This document shows, one piece after another, positions 27,401 through 34,057 of a DNA stretch of 64,000 bases. The stretch spans positions 26,308,001-26,372,000 of the forward strand of contig NC_073354.2 in NCBI RefSeq assembly GCF_027580225.2, read 5' to 3'. This DNA comes from Misgurnus anguillicaudatus (taxonomy: Eukaryota; Chordata; Actinopteri; Cypriniformes; Cobitidae). Both the position numbers and the translations under genes were made by a program. Position 1 is the stretch's first letter. Every line of letters begins with the position of its first letter. Below the pieces are notes generated by a model, which was not told the origin of the DNA, searched no databases, and saw nothing but the letters and a program-made list of their open reading frames with translations.

Positions 27401-28223
27401 TACTATTGTTATTGTCAAAAGCAGTATATTGTGACACCCCTACGTTGCATGTGTAGTTAAATGTCCATCTTCTTTGTCTGTCGTGTTTTTTCAAACCTAC
27501 AGGGATAGTCATAGTACTCTTACAGTGGTAACACTTTACAGTAAGGTCTCATTAAAGAATACATTTGCTAACATTAAAGTCTGTGTAAAGTCATTTCAGA
27601 GAATTGTATCTAAACGCATTCTTAATGTTAAAAATGCGTTGCTGAAACCCTTTTTAAAGACTGTGAACTGTGTAGTACTTAATTTTGAAGTTACACCGTT
27701 AAACAGTTTTTTAGTTTTTTTATTTGGGCGGGGCTAAAATGGTGGCTTGATGATGCACCGGAGCCATTGAGCATTGCCCCACCCCTAACACAATCGCGAG
27801 CATCCATTCGGGTTGTAACAGTATTTAAAAGTTTCACGTTTAATATCAAACTTTACACGGACTTTAACTAACAATGAGCAACATATTTTAAAAGCATTTA
27901 GTTCGTTTTGGTTGATGTGAGTTAATTCATATGCAGATCTGTTTGATTTTAAATATGCTTTAGTAAATATTAAAATGAACAAGTGAACAAATTGAACCTT
28001 ACTGTAAAGTGTTAATTGAGAGTTTTGTAGTCTCTGTTGTCAAACTATTTAAATTTTCTACTATAACAGTACTTTCATATTTATTTTTCAGGACTCCGAT
28101 TCGCCAAGACACTCCACCGCATCCAACAGCTCCACCTTCAGCAGCCCACCAAGCCCCTCCTCTCCGCACAAGACCAAGTCCCTTTCGCTGGAGAGCACAG
28201 ATCGCACAGGGTGGGACACATGA
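1401..28223 (+). CDS. cdc42bpa: Serine/threonine-protein kinase MRCK-alpha, 3' part of gene (C-terminal ~1,121 residues)
   Basis: Cdc42-binding kinase of the DMPK/ROCK group, which phosphorylates myosin regulators at the cell cortex. The kinase-domain exons lie upstream of the window. Exons: 1401-1651, 2167-~2260, 3252-~3373, 3864-3969, 4079-4227, 4461-4552, 5685-5761, 5941-5988, 9826-9942, 10199-10279, 12174-12279, 12914-13050, 13485-13624, 14067-14148, 14220-14439, 15793-15855, 16091-16383, 16524-16818, 19988-20085, 20219-20303, 20403-20526, 20960-21077, 22455-22557, 22720-22877, 23438-23512, 28092-28223. Apart from two junctions (2260/3252 and 3373/3864), boundaries are GT-AG and phases agree; the sum is 3,366 nt, 1,122 codons with stop. 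Domain order is coiled coil, C1, PH, CNH, CRIB, Ser-rich tail. Wording in PH, CNH and tail (for example [20 protein letters not shown]) fits MRCK-alpha better than MRCK-beta. I cannot tell which fish paralogue (a or b) this is. Confidence 0.95.
2887..3050. mobile_element. Small foldback element (164 bp)
   Basis: Arms AGTTTCATATTTGAAGAA (left) and TTCTTCAAATATGAAACT (right) are perfect inverted repeats around about 125 bases. It lies between the second and third cdc42bpa exons. Confidence 0.7.
4642..5458. mobile_element. TTAA-flanked foldback MITE, family 1 copy 1
   Basis: It begins TTAAAGGGACACTCCACTTT and ends AAAGTGGAGTGTCCCTTTAA. The arms extend inward for hundreds of bases as near-complete inverted repeats (both sides carry CGGGTCTGGC or its complement, and TGGCTGCAGGAGGCGCA or its complement). 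TTAA at both ends suggests piggyBac-type insertion. It is non-coding. Confidence 0.9.
5685..10279 (+). CDS. cdc42bpa: cdc42bpa linker exons between coiled coil and C1
   Basis: Four exons. 5685-5761 encodes a stretch with [14 protein letters not shown], conserved in MRCK-alpha. 5941-5988 is a 48-nt in-frame microexon encoding a Ser run followed by LVEFWED. 9826-9942 (117 nt) encodes an Arg/Ser/Asp-rich segment with repeated SR pairs. 10199-10279 (81 nt) encodes a Ser/Gly/His-rich stretch. The last three begin in phase 0 and have lengths divisible by three, so each could be skipped without shifting frame. This part of the protein is known to vary by alternative splicing in mammals; use of these exons here is inferred from splice sites alone. 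Confidence 0.75.
6688..7639. mobile_element. Foldback element with CACTCTTTAAAA ends
   Basis: The left end CACTCTTTAAAATAAAAGTG and the right end CACTTTTATTTTTTAAGAGTG are inverted repeats about 950 bp apart. The interior includes a fragment (about 7340-7470) also found near 19225-19340 and, inverted, near 59755-59850. Confidence 0.75.
8138..8952. mobile_element. TTAA-flanked foldback MITE, family 1 copy 2
   Basis: Same structure as the copies at 4642 and 40774, with slightly diverged ends (TTAAAGAGACAATCC on the left; GTGCCCCTTTAA on the right). It is full length, about 815 bp. Confidence 0.88.
10364..11737. mobile_element. Tc1/mariner-like remnant with CAGTACTGTGCAAAAGTC ends
   Basis: Left CAGTACTGTGCAAAAGTCTT and right AAGACTTTGCACAGTACTG are inverted termini. 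A TTAA-flanked foldback element (10568-11460) is nested inside. A related copy is at 25739-27214. No transposase frame survives. The Tc1-like assignment rests on end sequence only. Confidence 0.75.
10568..11460. mobile_element. TTAA-flanked foldback MITE, family 2, nested
   Basis: Ends are TTAAAGGAATATTCCATTTT and AAAATGGAATATTCCTTTAA. It sits inside the 10364-11737 element, so it inserted later. The interior resembles 34809-37043. Confidence 0.85.
12174..13050 (+). CDS. cdc42bpa: cdc42bpa C1 (cysteine-rich, phorbol-ester-type) domain exons
   Basis: Exons 12174-12279 and 12914-13050 join in phase 1 within a Val codon. Together they encode a complete C1 zinc finger with the pattern H-X12-C-X2-C-X13-C-X2-C-X4-H-X2-C-X7-C, from His in PKAHQF to the last Cys in APSVCP. 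All eight metal ligands are present, so the domain should fold. In MRCKs the C1 domain binds diacylglycerol-like lipids and helps membrane targeting. The downstream stretch ending [11 protein letters not shown] leads into the PH domain. The 13050 donor lies only 10 bases before an inverted-repeat element. Confidence 0.93.
12611..12787. mobile_element. Short foldback MITE (177 bp)
   Basis: The arms pair around AATAAAGGTACAAA... and ...TTGTACCTTTATT. The inner TGTCACTGGGGCAGTACCC pairs with GGGTACTGTCCCAGTGACA. It lies between the two C1-domain exons. Confidence 0.85.
13060..13310. mobile_element. Foldback MITE next to the C1/PH donor
   Basis: GAAGAGTTTCGTTGCAAAAC at the left pairs with GTTTTGCAACGAAACTCTTC at the right. 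The element starts 10 bases into the intron after exon 12914-13050. Confidence 0.9.
13485..14439 (+). CDS. cdc42bpa: cdc42bpa PH domain exons
   Basis: Exons 13485-13624, 14067-14148 and 14220-14439 encode a pleckstrin-homology domain that begins [13 protein letters not shown] and includes [17 protein letters not shown], then IPCILRVTASQ and the terminal helix with [18 protein letters not shown]. The Trp of the last helix, the signature residue of PH domains, is present. The PH domain assists membrane association. Exon phases 2, 0 and 1 join cleanly. The stretch [20 protein letters not shown] at the end begins the link to the CNH domain. Confidence 0.93.
14487..15756. mobile_element. Cluster of CACTGCAAAAAATGA foldback elements (at least two)
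   Basis: Foldback elements with TGCAAAAAATGACTTTC at the left and its complement at the right: one at 14487-15055, a second at 15078-15756 with a further copy starting inside it near 15293. Internal landmarks are GTCTTGTTTTCAG, AAGAAAATAAGTCTAGTTTT and TCTGCCAATGGGGTAAG, each present in both orientations. A (TA)n run lies at 14656-14679. Confidence 0.85.
15793..20526 (+). CDS. cdc42bpa: cdc42bpa citron-homology (CNH) domain exons
   Basis: Exons 15793-15855, 16091-16383, 16524-16818, 19988-20085, 20219-20303 and 20403-20526. The product starts [20 protein letters not shown] and runs through [67 protein letters not shown] and [18 protein letters not shown]. This is the expected order of the CNH beta-propeller blades, a domain that binds small GTPases and other partners. 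Exon 19988 starts only 68 bases after the end of a foldback transposon (19511-19919) that fills the intron next to its acceptor. No frameshift or stop is seen within the domain. Confidence 0.93.
17180..19505. mobile_element. Large inverted-repeat element containing CACTGC-type copies
   Basis: The left arm (about 17180-17310, with AAGGGTATTGGGGCTACTG and ACACAGCCTTTATCAATCT) is inverted at about 19375-19505 (with AGATTGATAAAGGCTGTGT and AGTAGCCCCGATACCCTTA). Inside are several broken CACTGC-type elements (about 17470-19205) and an AAACCGGATG-bearing fragment of another repeat. It fills most of the 3.2-kb intron 16819-19987. Confidence 0.75.
19511..19919. mobile_element. CACTGC-type foldback element
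   Basis: The left end CCTGCAAAAAATGACTTTC and the right end AAAGTCC...TTTGCAGTG are inverted. It ends 68 bases before cdc42bpa exon 19988-20085, so the exon's branch-point region is bounded by transposon sequence. Confidence 0.85.
20960..21077 (+). CDS. cdc42bpa: cdc42bpa CRIB (Cdc42/Rac-binding) motif exon
   Basis: This 118-nt exon completes an Arg codon from the previous exon, then encodes [19 protein letters not shown] followed by [11 protein letters not shown]. It fits the CRIB consensus I-S-x-P-x(2-4)-F-x-H-x2-H-x-G, with all the consensus Ile, Ser, Pro, Phe, His and Gly residues present, so Cdc42-GTP binding should be retained. It ends in phase 0 at a GTGAGA donor. Confidence 0.93.
21464..21897. 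mobile_element. CACTGC-type foldback element
   Basis: CACTACAAAAAAATGATTTT at the left and AAAATCATTTTTTGCAGTG at the right, flanked by TA on both sides. It lies in the intron after the CRIB exon. Confidence 0.88.
22455..28223 (+). CDS. cdc42bpa: cdc42bpa C-terminal Ser-rich tail exons and stop
   Basis: Exons 22455-22557, 22720-22877, 23438-23512 and 28092-28223. The tail includes [41 protein letters not shown] and a terminal stretch [14 protein letters not shown] ... [13 protein letters not shown] before TGA at 28221-28223. This resembles the end of MRCK-alpha closely. Exon 23438-23512 (25 codons, phase 0 at both ends, good pyrimidine tract and GTAAAA donor) encodes a basic helical insert, [19 protein letters not shown], that I do not recall in the common human isoform. 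It is probably an optional exon. The intron before the last exon is 4.6 kb and full of transposons. Confidence 0.88.
23922..24471. mobile_element. CACTGC-type foldback element inserted in a TTA microsatellite
   Basis: A (TTA)n tract (about 23922-23981) is interrupted by a foldback element (23982-24436, CACTGCAAAAAAATGATTTT to AAAATCATTTTTTGCAGTG) and resumes at about 24437-24471. The element therefore landed in a pre-existing repeat. Confidence 0.9.
24608..25033. mobile_element. CACTGC-type foldback element
   Basis: Ends CACTGCAAAAAATTATTTTC and GAAAATCATTTTTTGCAGTG, flanked by TA on both sides. It lies only 172 bases after the previous copy. Confidence 0.9.
26071..26687. mobile_element. Nested foldback element with CGAAAACACCACCGTTTTTC ends
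   Basis: The left CACCACCGTTTTTCAATGTT and the right AATATTGAAAAACGGTGATG are inverted, and the arms continue inward (GATCCAAACAGGGATGAAT pairs with ATCCCTGTTTGGATC). Confidence 0.8.
26754..27198. mobile_element. Nested foldback element with GCTGGATTCACACCA ends
   Basis: The left GGATTCACACCAAATGCGG and the right CTACCGTGGTGTGAACG form short inverted ends. It interrupts the right end of the 25739-27214 element. Confidence 0.65.
27529..28014. mobile_element. Foldback MITE upstream of the last cdc42bpa exon
   Basis: TAACACTTTACAGTAAGGT at the left and ACCTTACTGTAAAGTGTTA at the right are perfect inverted termini. It ends 78 bases before exon 28092. Confidence 0.9.
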
Positions 28224-30885
28224 TGGACTCGCCGATGAACCAATCACGAACATGCTCTCCGGGTCACGGCCTGTCACAGTGCTCCTTCCCTTCCATACTA
28301 TTGCACAACAGGCCCCTCCCATTTATTAATTTGCATAATGGATCACCACTGATGAACATACAGTATATACATGGAGAAACCACACCACCATGAACACGGG
28401 AAGCATGATGGAGTCTTTGTCGTGTGTGTGAATATGTGTATGATTGAACATCCAGGATACAGAAATTGACACGACCCCGCAGTGCTGACCGGATGAGAAA
28501 AACTGGATGCAATTGTCTCCAGGCGTCTCATTGGAAGACTCTACTGCTAATGGAAATGATGGATTTTACTGTGACAGGTGTTTGTACATAGACTGGGTTA
28601 GGGGTGAACGTTTATTTATTTATCATTCAGCAATTTCAAGGTGAAAATACTATCAAATTCTTTGATTCGCTCTTCAGCTATGGACCACATAGACATTGTT
28701 TCGTTTATCAATGTCCTGGAATAATTTACTTGGAAAATAATGCAATGATGTATATTTTTTATTTGCTTTTAAAAAGTGATGTGTGCCGTGAATCGTTTGT
28801 TAATCAGCTAAATAGATGAGAGACGGCCGAATTGTGTGTGAGGTGCTAACATGCAATCTCATCTGTTGCTTCCACTTCTAGATTTGTAGGAGCTTTCAGT
28901 GATCTTTTCATTATTGCCAGTCTTCATATAATCTAAACCTTCTGAAAACCAACATGACCTGTCGAAACGCATCACAGTAATGTATATAGGCTAAAAGTAT
29001 AGTATAATATATAATGAGGAAATATTGTAGAGATAAACTATGTGAAAAGAAACTCATTGCTTTAATTTTTTAAAAATTATTTTAATATACTCGCGCCAAG
29101 ACCATTAAAAAAAAACTTCAGTTGTGTCAGTTCTTTTAGACAGTTATTTTGGTTTACGGGACGATACTGTCTATTTTTCTTTTCCTCTTAATAACAGCAA
29201 CTTTACAATTTTTGTGAGAAACAGGCCAAGCTGTTTTACTGCAAATGTGCTTTAACCATAAAAGCTGCATCATCTCTCTGGCCTCAGCTTTGCTTAATTT
29301 CATTTTTATTTTTTAAGATATAATATATATATATATTCATTGACCGAAACTGTCCAAATGTCAGCAATGTTGTATAAGAATGCACACAAATATCGTATTT
29401 CTGCCATGGAAGTCCAAATGGTGGAACTCATTCCAACATGTAATTTGAGAATTTGCAGACAAACAGACTTTTCATTTTCTTTCTGAATTCATGGTTTCTC
29501 TCATAATTTAAGGAAGATATTTTGAGGAAAGTTTGTAACCAAATCGTTCATGAGCCCCATTCACCTTCACAGTATTCTTTTTTCCTACTCAAGTAAATTT
29601 TTCAAGTATCCGAACTTTATCAGTGATTTTCTTAAGAAGCTCTTTATTACGTTCCAATGCATAGTATCATACTTTTTACACTACCTTTCATAAATACAAG
29701 TTGTTGTTTTACATTTACTTAAGTACATTAAATGCTTTTCTCAAATAAAGAAAGTACAGTAAAGGAAGTTATTTATGCAATTGGGTATTAAATAAAATAT
29801 AGTGAATTTTAAAAAATATGATACTATGTTTTAGAATGTAGTGAGGAAAAGTTTTCCAAAGAAAAACAATGATGAAGAAAGGAAACTTGAAACATGTACT
29901 TAAGTAGAAAGTAAAAATACTTCACTACTGTTCGCTTCTGGAAAAACCACTCTTTGTTTCACCCACACATTTTGGCTCTTACTACTTTTGAGAAATGTTT
30001 AAAAATTGTTGGATAACAACACATTTACCATGTAAAGCACTGAAACATCACGGCTGCTATTAAATGTAAGATTAAACTCAACCATTAAACTATATTACAA
30101 AAGTTACCCCAGATTATAATAACAGTTTGAAAAAATGGTCTCTGTCAATTCCTGATGTATACTTTTCAAAAATAATTGGACCAAAACCTCTTATATCCAA
30201 TCCAAATAAGCCCAAAATTATAAAGTTGAAATTTGAGTTGTATTATTCTGTTTTTGTGGCCAGTGGTCTATTGAAAAGACATTTTAGAAATGAGAGAAGT
30301 CTAATAACCAGCACAGACATTTCCCCCACATTCTGTATATTTCATGTCATTTTGAATTGCACAGAAAAGTCTTCATGCTTTTGCATTCCATTGGAAAAAT
30401 CTAGCAGTTCTTCCACACATCTTGATTTCTGCACTAAAGTCACCCAATACACTGTGTTTGTTCTTTCCACTTTTATTTTCATCATTTGTGAAAGTTGAAT
30501 TTGCCGTTTAATTCCACCTGCACTAAGCAAAGCATACATACATATATAAATAACAACCATTTTGGATAGGGACTCCCACTGAAGACATCTCTCACACATT
30601 ACATTTATATGAAATCATTTTCATCTCGTTTTTTTTTTATATGCTTTGTAATAATTTGTAGTTTTGCATGCCATGAATGCTCATTCTGTATGTTTCACAT
30701 TGGTTTTATGTTTCTCACTTACTGTCTACTTATGTGGATTTCACTACAAAGACAATTTTTGCACAGAGCTACTTAAAGCGGAAGGTCAAAGAATGGACAA
30801 ACTGGCCACTATGCATATACGGAGACTTTACCATATTACCTGACGCTGATGTATTTCAATAAAGAGAAATGACACACATGAGTCT
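28224..30885 (+). other. cdc42bpa: cdc42bpa 3' UTR with several poly(A) signals
   Basis: There is no recognisable coding exon after the stop at 28223. AATAAA occurs at 29744-29749 and 29791-29796, and a last one at 30858-30863, followed by GT-rich sequence (ATGTGTAGTGGTG) about 25 bases on, a typical cleavage environment. The 3' end is therefore probably near 30880, giving a 3' UTR of about 2.6 kb, but shorter forms are possible. A short (TA)n run lies near 29320-29335. Confidence 0.6.
30858..30863 (+). terminator. Poly(A) signal AATAAA, cdc42bpa distal
   Basis: AATAAA is followed by a GT-rich tract. It lies about 40 bases from the - strand AATAAA of fzd3 (30905-30910), so the two genes end against each other. 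Confidence 0.6.
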
Positions 30886-30904
30886 TAATGTGTAGTGGTG
30901 ATAC

Positions 30905-30910
30905 TTTATT
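30905..30910 (-). terminator. Poly(A) signal AATAAA for fzd3 (TTTATT on + strand)
   Basis: This is the first canonical AATAAA I find on the - strand downstream of the fzd3 stop at 32930. An ATTAAA variant occurs earlier at 31112-31117. If 30905 is used, cleavage would fall inside or next to the cdc42bpa 3' end, so the two transcripts may overlap by a few tens of bases. Confidence 0.55.
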
Positions 30911-31559
30911 TTGTACATAAATTACCTGGGATGCTTATTTTTTATGGACATGTTATTACAAAAGTATTTTCACAGTTTTCGGTAAATTATGTTGATACGA
31001 AAATGACAACTAATTAGTGCTAAAACTCAACAGAGAAGAGCTCAGTTGAAATGCCAATTTAAGAAATAAGTCTAAAATATATCTATTCTAACTTTTTGTG
31101 TTTTACATGTTTTTAATCAAATTCATAGTCCAACCCCAATGTGCGAGGCTTACAGTATTAAGATACAAGTTGTGTCCTACAAAACGGTCAAAAGTGCAAC
31201 AAACAATAAAAAGCAGTTTCAAACCAGAACATTAAAGCATTGAAACATTAAACAGTAAGAACCTCAACACATCACAGAATGATGCTTAAGAAGCTCTTAC
31301 CTTAAACCCTGTTTTTGTAGAAACACACTGATTCCACACAGCTTTCACAATCTCATTATTTTATATCTCTGAGAAAATCTTAACAGTACAGTACAGCATT
31401 TAACCTGAAAACATTACAAGTCTTCAACAGCAGAATTCATAAAGTCCATTCGGCTGAGTTGTTTCTCATTATTTTACATTGGTAAAGCATTGGTGAATGT
31501 AATCCCAAGGTCCCAGATTCATGCCTAGGGATCTCAAAGATGTATTATTTTTCTTTTTC

Positions 31560-32880
31560 AGAGTCATTCAATGTGAATTCAGAGCCAATGTGAGTTCAGG
31601 GTCAATGTGAATTCAAAGTTGATGTTAATTCAGTCTATGGGAATTCAGTGTCAATGTGAATTCAGTTTATGTGAATTCAGTGTCAATGTGAATTCAAAGT
31701 CAATTTGAATTCAGTCTATGTGAATTCAGAGTCAATTTGAATTCAGTCTATGTGAACTCAGAGCCAATATGAGTTCAGTGTCAATGTGAATTCAAAGTCA
31801 TGGTTAATTCAGTCTATGGGAATTCAGAGTCAATGTGAATTCAGTTTATATGAATTCAGTGTCATTGTGAATTCAAAGTCAATATTAATTCAGTCTATGG
31901 CAATTCAGAGTCAATTTGAATTCAGTCTATGTGAATTCAGAGCCAATATGAGTTCAGTGTCAATGTGAATTCAAAGTCAATGTTAATTCAGTCTATGGGA
32001 ATTCAGAGTCAATGTGAATTTAGTTTATATGAATTCGGTGTCAATGTGAATTCAAAGTCAATATTAATTCAGTCTATGGGAATTCAGAGTCAATTTAAAT
32101 TCAGTCGATGTGAACTCAGGGCCGATATGAGTTCAGTGTCAATGTGAATTCAAAGTCAATGTTAATTCAGTCTATGGGAATTCAGAGTCAATGTGAATTC
32201 AGTTTATATGAATTCAAAGTCAATTTGAATTCAGTCTATGGGAATTCAGAGTCAATTCGAATTCAGCCTATGTGAATTCAGAGCCAATTTGAGTTCAGTG
32301 TCAATGTGAATTCAAAGTCAATGTTAATTCAGTCTTTGGGGATTCAGAGTCAATTTGAATTCAGTCTATGTGAACTCAGAGCCAATATGAGTTCAGTGTC
32401 AATGTGAATTCAAAGTCAATGTTAATTCAGTCTATGGGAATTCAGAGTCAATGTGAATTCAGTTTATGTGAATTCAGTGTCAATGTGAATTCAAAGTCAA
32501 TATTAATTCAGTCTATGGGAATTCAGAGTCAATTTGAATTCAGTCTATGGGAATTCAGAGTCAGTCTGAATTCAGTATATGTGAATTCGTAGCCAATGTG
32601 AATTTGTCACTGTGAATTCAGAGCCAATATGAATATAGTGTCAATGTGAATTCAGTCTAGGAATTCATAGTCAGTCCGAATTCAGAACCAATGTGAATTT
32701 GTCAGTGTGAAATCGGAACCAATGTGAATTTGTCAGTGTGTATTCAGTCTATGTGAATTCGGAGCCAATATGAGTTCAGTGTAAATGTGAATTCAATGTC
32801 AATGTAAATTCAGTCACTGTGAAATCAAAGCCGGCGAGAATTCTTTTAATGTAAATTAGGAGTCAATGTGAATTCTTCAT
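31560..32880. repeat. GAATTC-rich minisatellite with alternating 15/17-base units
   Basis: The core AATTCAG recurs many tens of times. Adjacent AATTC cores alternate 15 and 17 bases apart (units such as AATTCAGTCTATGGG and AATTCAGAGTCAATGTG), giving a 32-base dimer. A longer period of 179 bases is visible: near-identical segments start at 31786 and 31965, and a related one at 32404. The array becomes degenerate toward 32600-32880. Open frames within it repeat because the array does, so they are not genes. Confidence 0.95.
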
Positions 32881-32929
32881 CTCAATGTCCTCTTCACTCA
32901 TTTGCTCTCATCTGCTGCAATATTAAGGT

Positions 32930-34057
32930 TCATGCCTTGGTTCCATCCTCCTCTATGACACGGTGAATCCCGTTGCCAGGAACGCTTTGGATGGTCTGTG
33001 CAGTGTTGCTGAGGTCCCGTACGCTGCTGTGCCGTGATTGGCTCTCTAGACGCTGCAGACTGCCATGTCGCGAATGGTTGTCAAGGCGGTTGACGCTGCA
33101 GTGCTGTAGGGGATCGTTGAGCCGTAGGGTGCTCCCGTGAGGAAGACGGTCCTCGGCACCACGGAAACTACTGGCTGTGTACCTGATTGGACAAAGAATT
33201 TAAGTAATAGTTATTGTAAATGATCATGTTTATCAGACTCTTAATTGATTCTGCCAACAAACAGGTATTTCTAATTGACCTGATCCCTGGGATTAAGCGG
33301 ATTTGACGCGAAAGTAATTGAGAACGTATAATACATTTTATTTTCTCACCTCCCATCTCGTGAGCGGTGCAGACTGCCATGGAAGCTGCTGGCCTTGCTG
33401 CTCGCACGGCTGGTGCTGGCACTGGGGGGTTCGTCCAACATGGCGAGGTGCGTGGAGGAAGCGTGGGTGGAGGTGCCCTGAGTTGAGGTGCCTCTGGACT
33501 TTCTCACCACTGGGATGTTGGGGTCCCTGAGGAGAAGTTGGGTGAAGTCAGGCTCCTGGAGCACCTGCCTGCTCTCGTGCACCGCGCTGCTGAGGGTGGT
33601 GAGGAGGGGAGAGAGTGGAGAAGGAGAGGAGGAAGAGAGAGCGGGAAAGTGGAGGGCATAGAGGAGTCAGGGAGAAGGGAGGAGATGTTGGAACAAAGGG
33701 ACGGAGAAGTGGTTAATGTCCTGATATAAGGGGCAGGGGTGTGAGTCAGAAATTAAGTCTTTAGAGACATTTACAACTAATAAACTCATTCCTGTGGCTA
33801 TTTTATTTTTATTGATTTAAACCTACATTTATGATTGTGTTTGCTACAATTCGAACATGTGACATTGGTGCTTTATGCTTCATGATTTTAACATGATAGT
33901 AAACTTACTCTTTTCTGCGTTGTCCGTTGAAGAAACCGGCCCACTCAAAGCAGGTCTTTTTACTTCCAACCCAAAACACTGATGGGATGCCTACCACCAG
34001 CATCATCAGGTACTTAATGAGAAACAAGGCGATATCTGGCCTGCTTGTCTGTTCCAC
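32930..34057 (-). CDS. fzd3: fzd3 exons 4-6 (TM7, KTxxxW motif, cytoplasmic tail)
   Basis: Exons 34057-33909, 33586-33350 and 33182-32930. Exon 4 gives TM7 and KTCFEW. Exon 5 gives [11 protein letters not shown], a Thr/Ser-rich repeat and SLHRSRDGR. Exon 6 gives a His/Arg/Ser-rich tail ([20 protein letters not shown]) and the stop TGA at 32930-32932. The tail of Frizzled-3 is a known phosphorylation target in planar-polarity signalling; here only the Ser-rich character is seen. Confidence 0.94.

Larger units (their letters stand above)
30890..32929 (-). other. fzd3: Probable fzd3 3' UTR, including a minisatellite
   Basis: Downstream of the fzd3 stop there is no coding sequence. Between the stop and the first canonical - strand AATAAA (30905-30910) lie about 2 kb, of which about 1.3 kb is the GAATTC-rich minisatellite. 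Its extent is inferred from poly(A) signals only. Confidence 0.5.

Noticed and set aside
28009..28329. Alternative frames over the last cdc42bpa exon
   Set aside because: The exon is read in the frame giving [14 protein letters not shown]; the longer frames on either strand are shadows.
30127..30498. 123-residue + strand open frame after cdc42bpa
   Set aside because: It falls in the 3' UTR, and its composition is typical of AT-rich non-coding DNA.
31786..32592. Three similar 60-62 residue open frames
   Set aside because: They are translations of the GAATTC minisatellite; the similarity follows from the DNA repeat, and the frames lack protein-like features outside it.
31560..32880. CRISPR-like array
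   Set aside because: The spacing is 15/17 bases with no distinct spacers, and the genome is vertebrate; this is a minisatellite.
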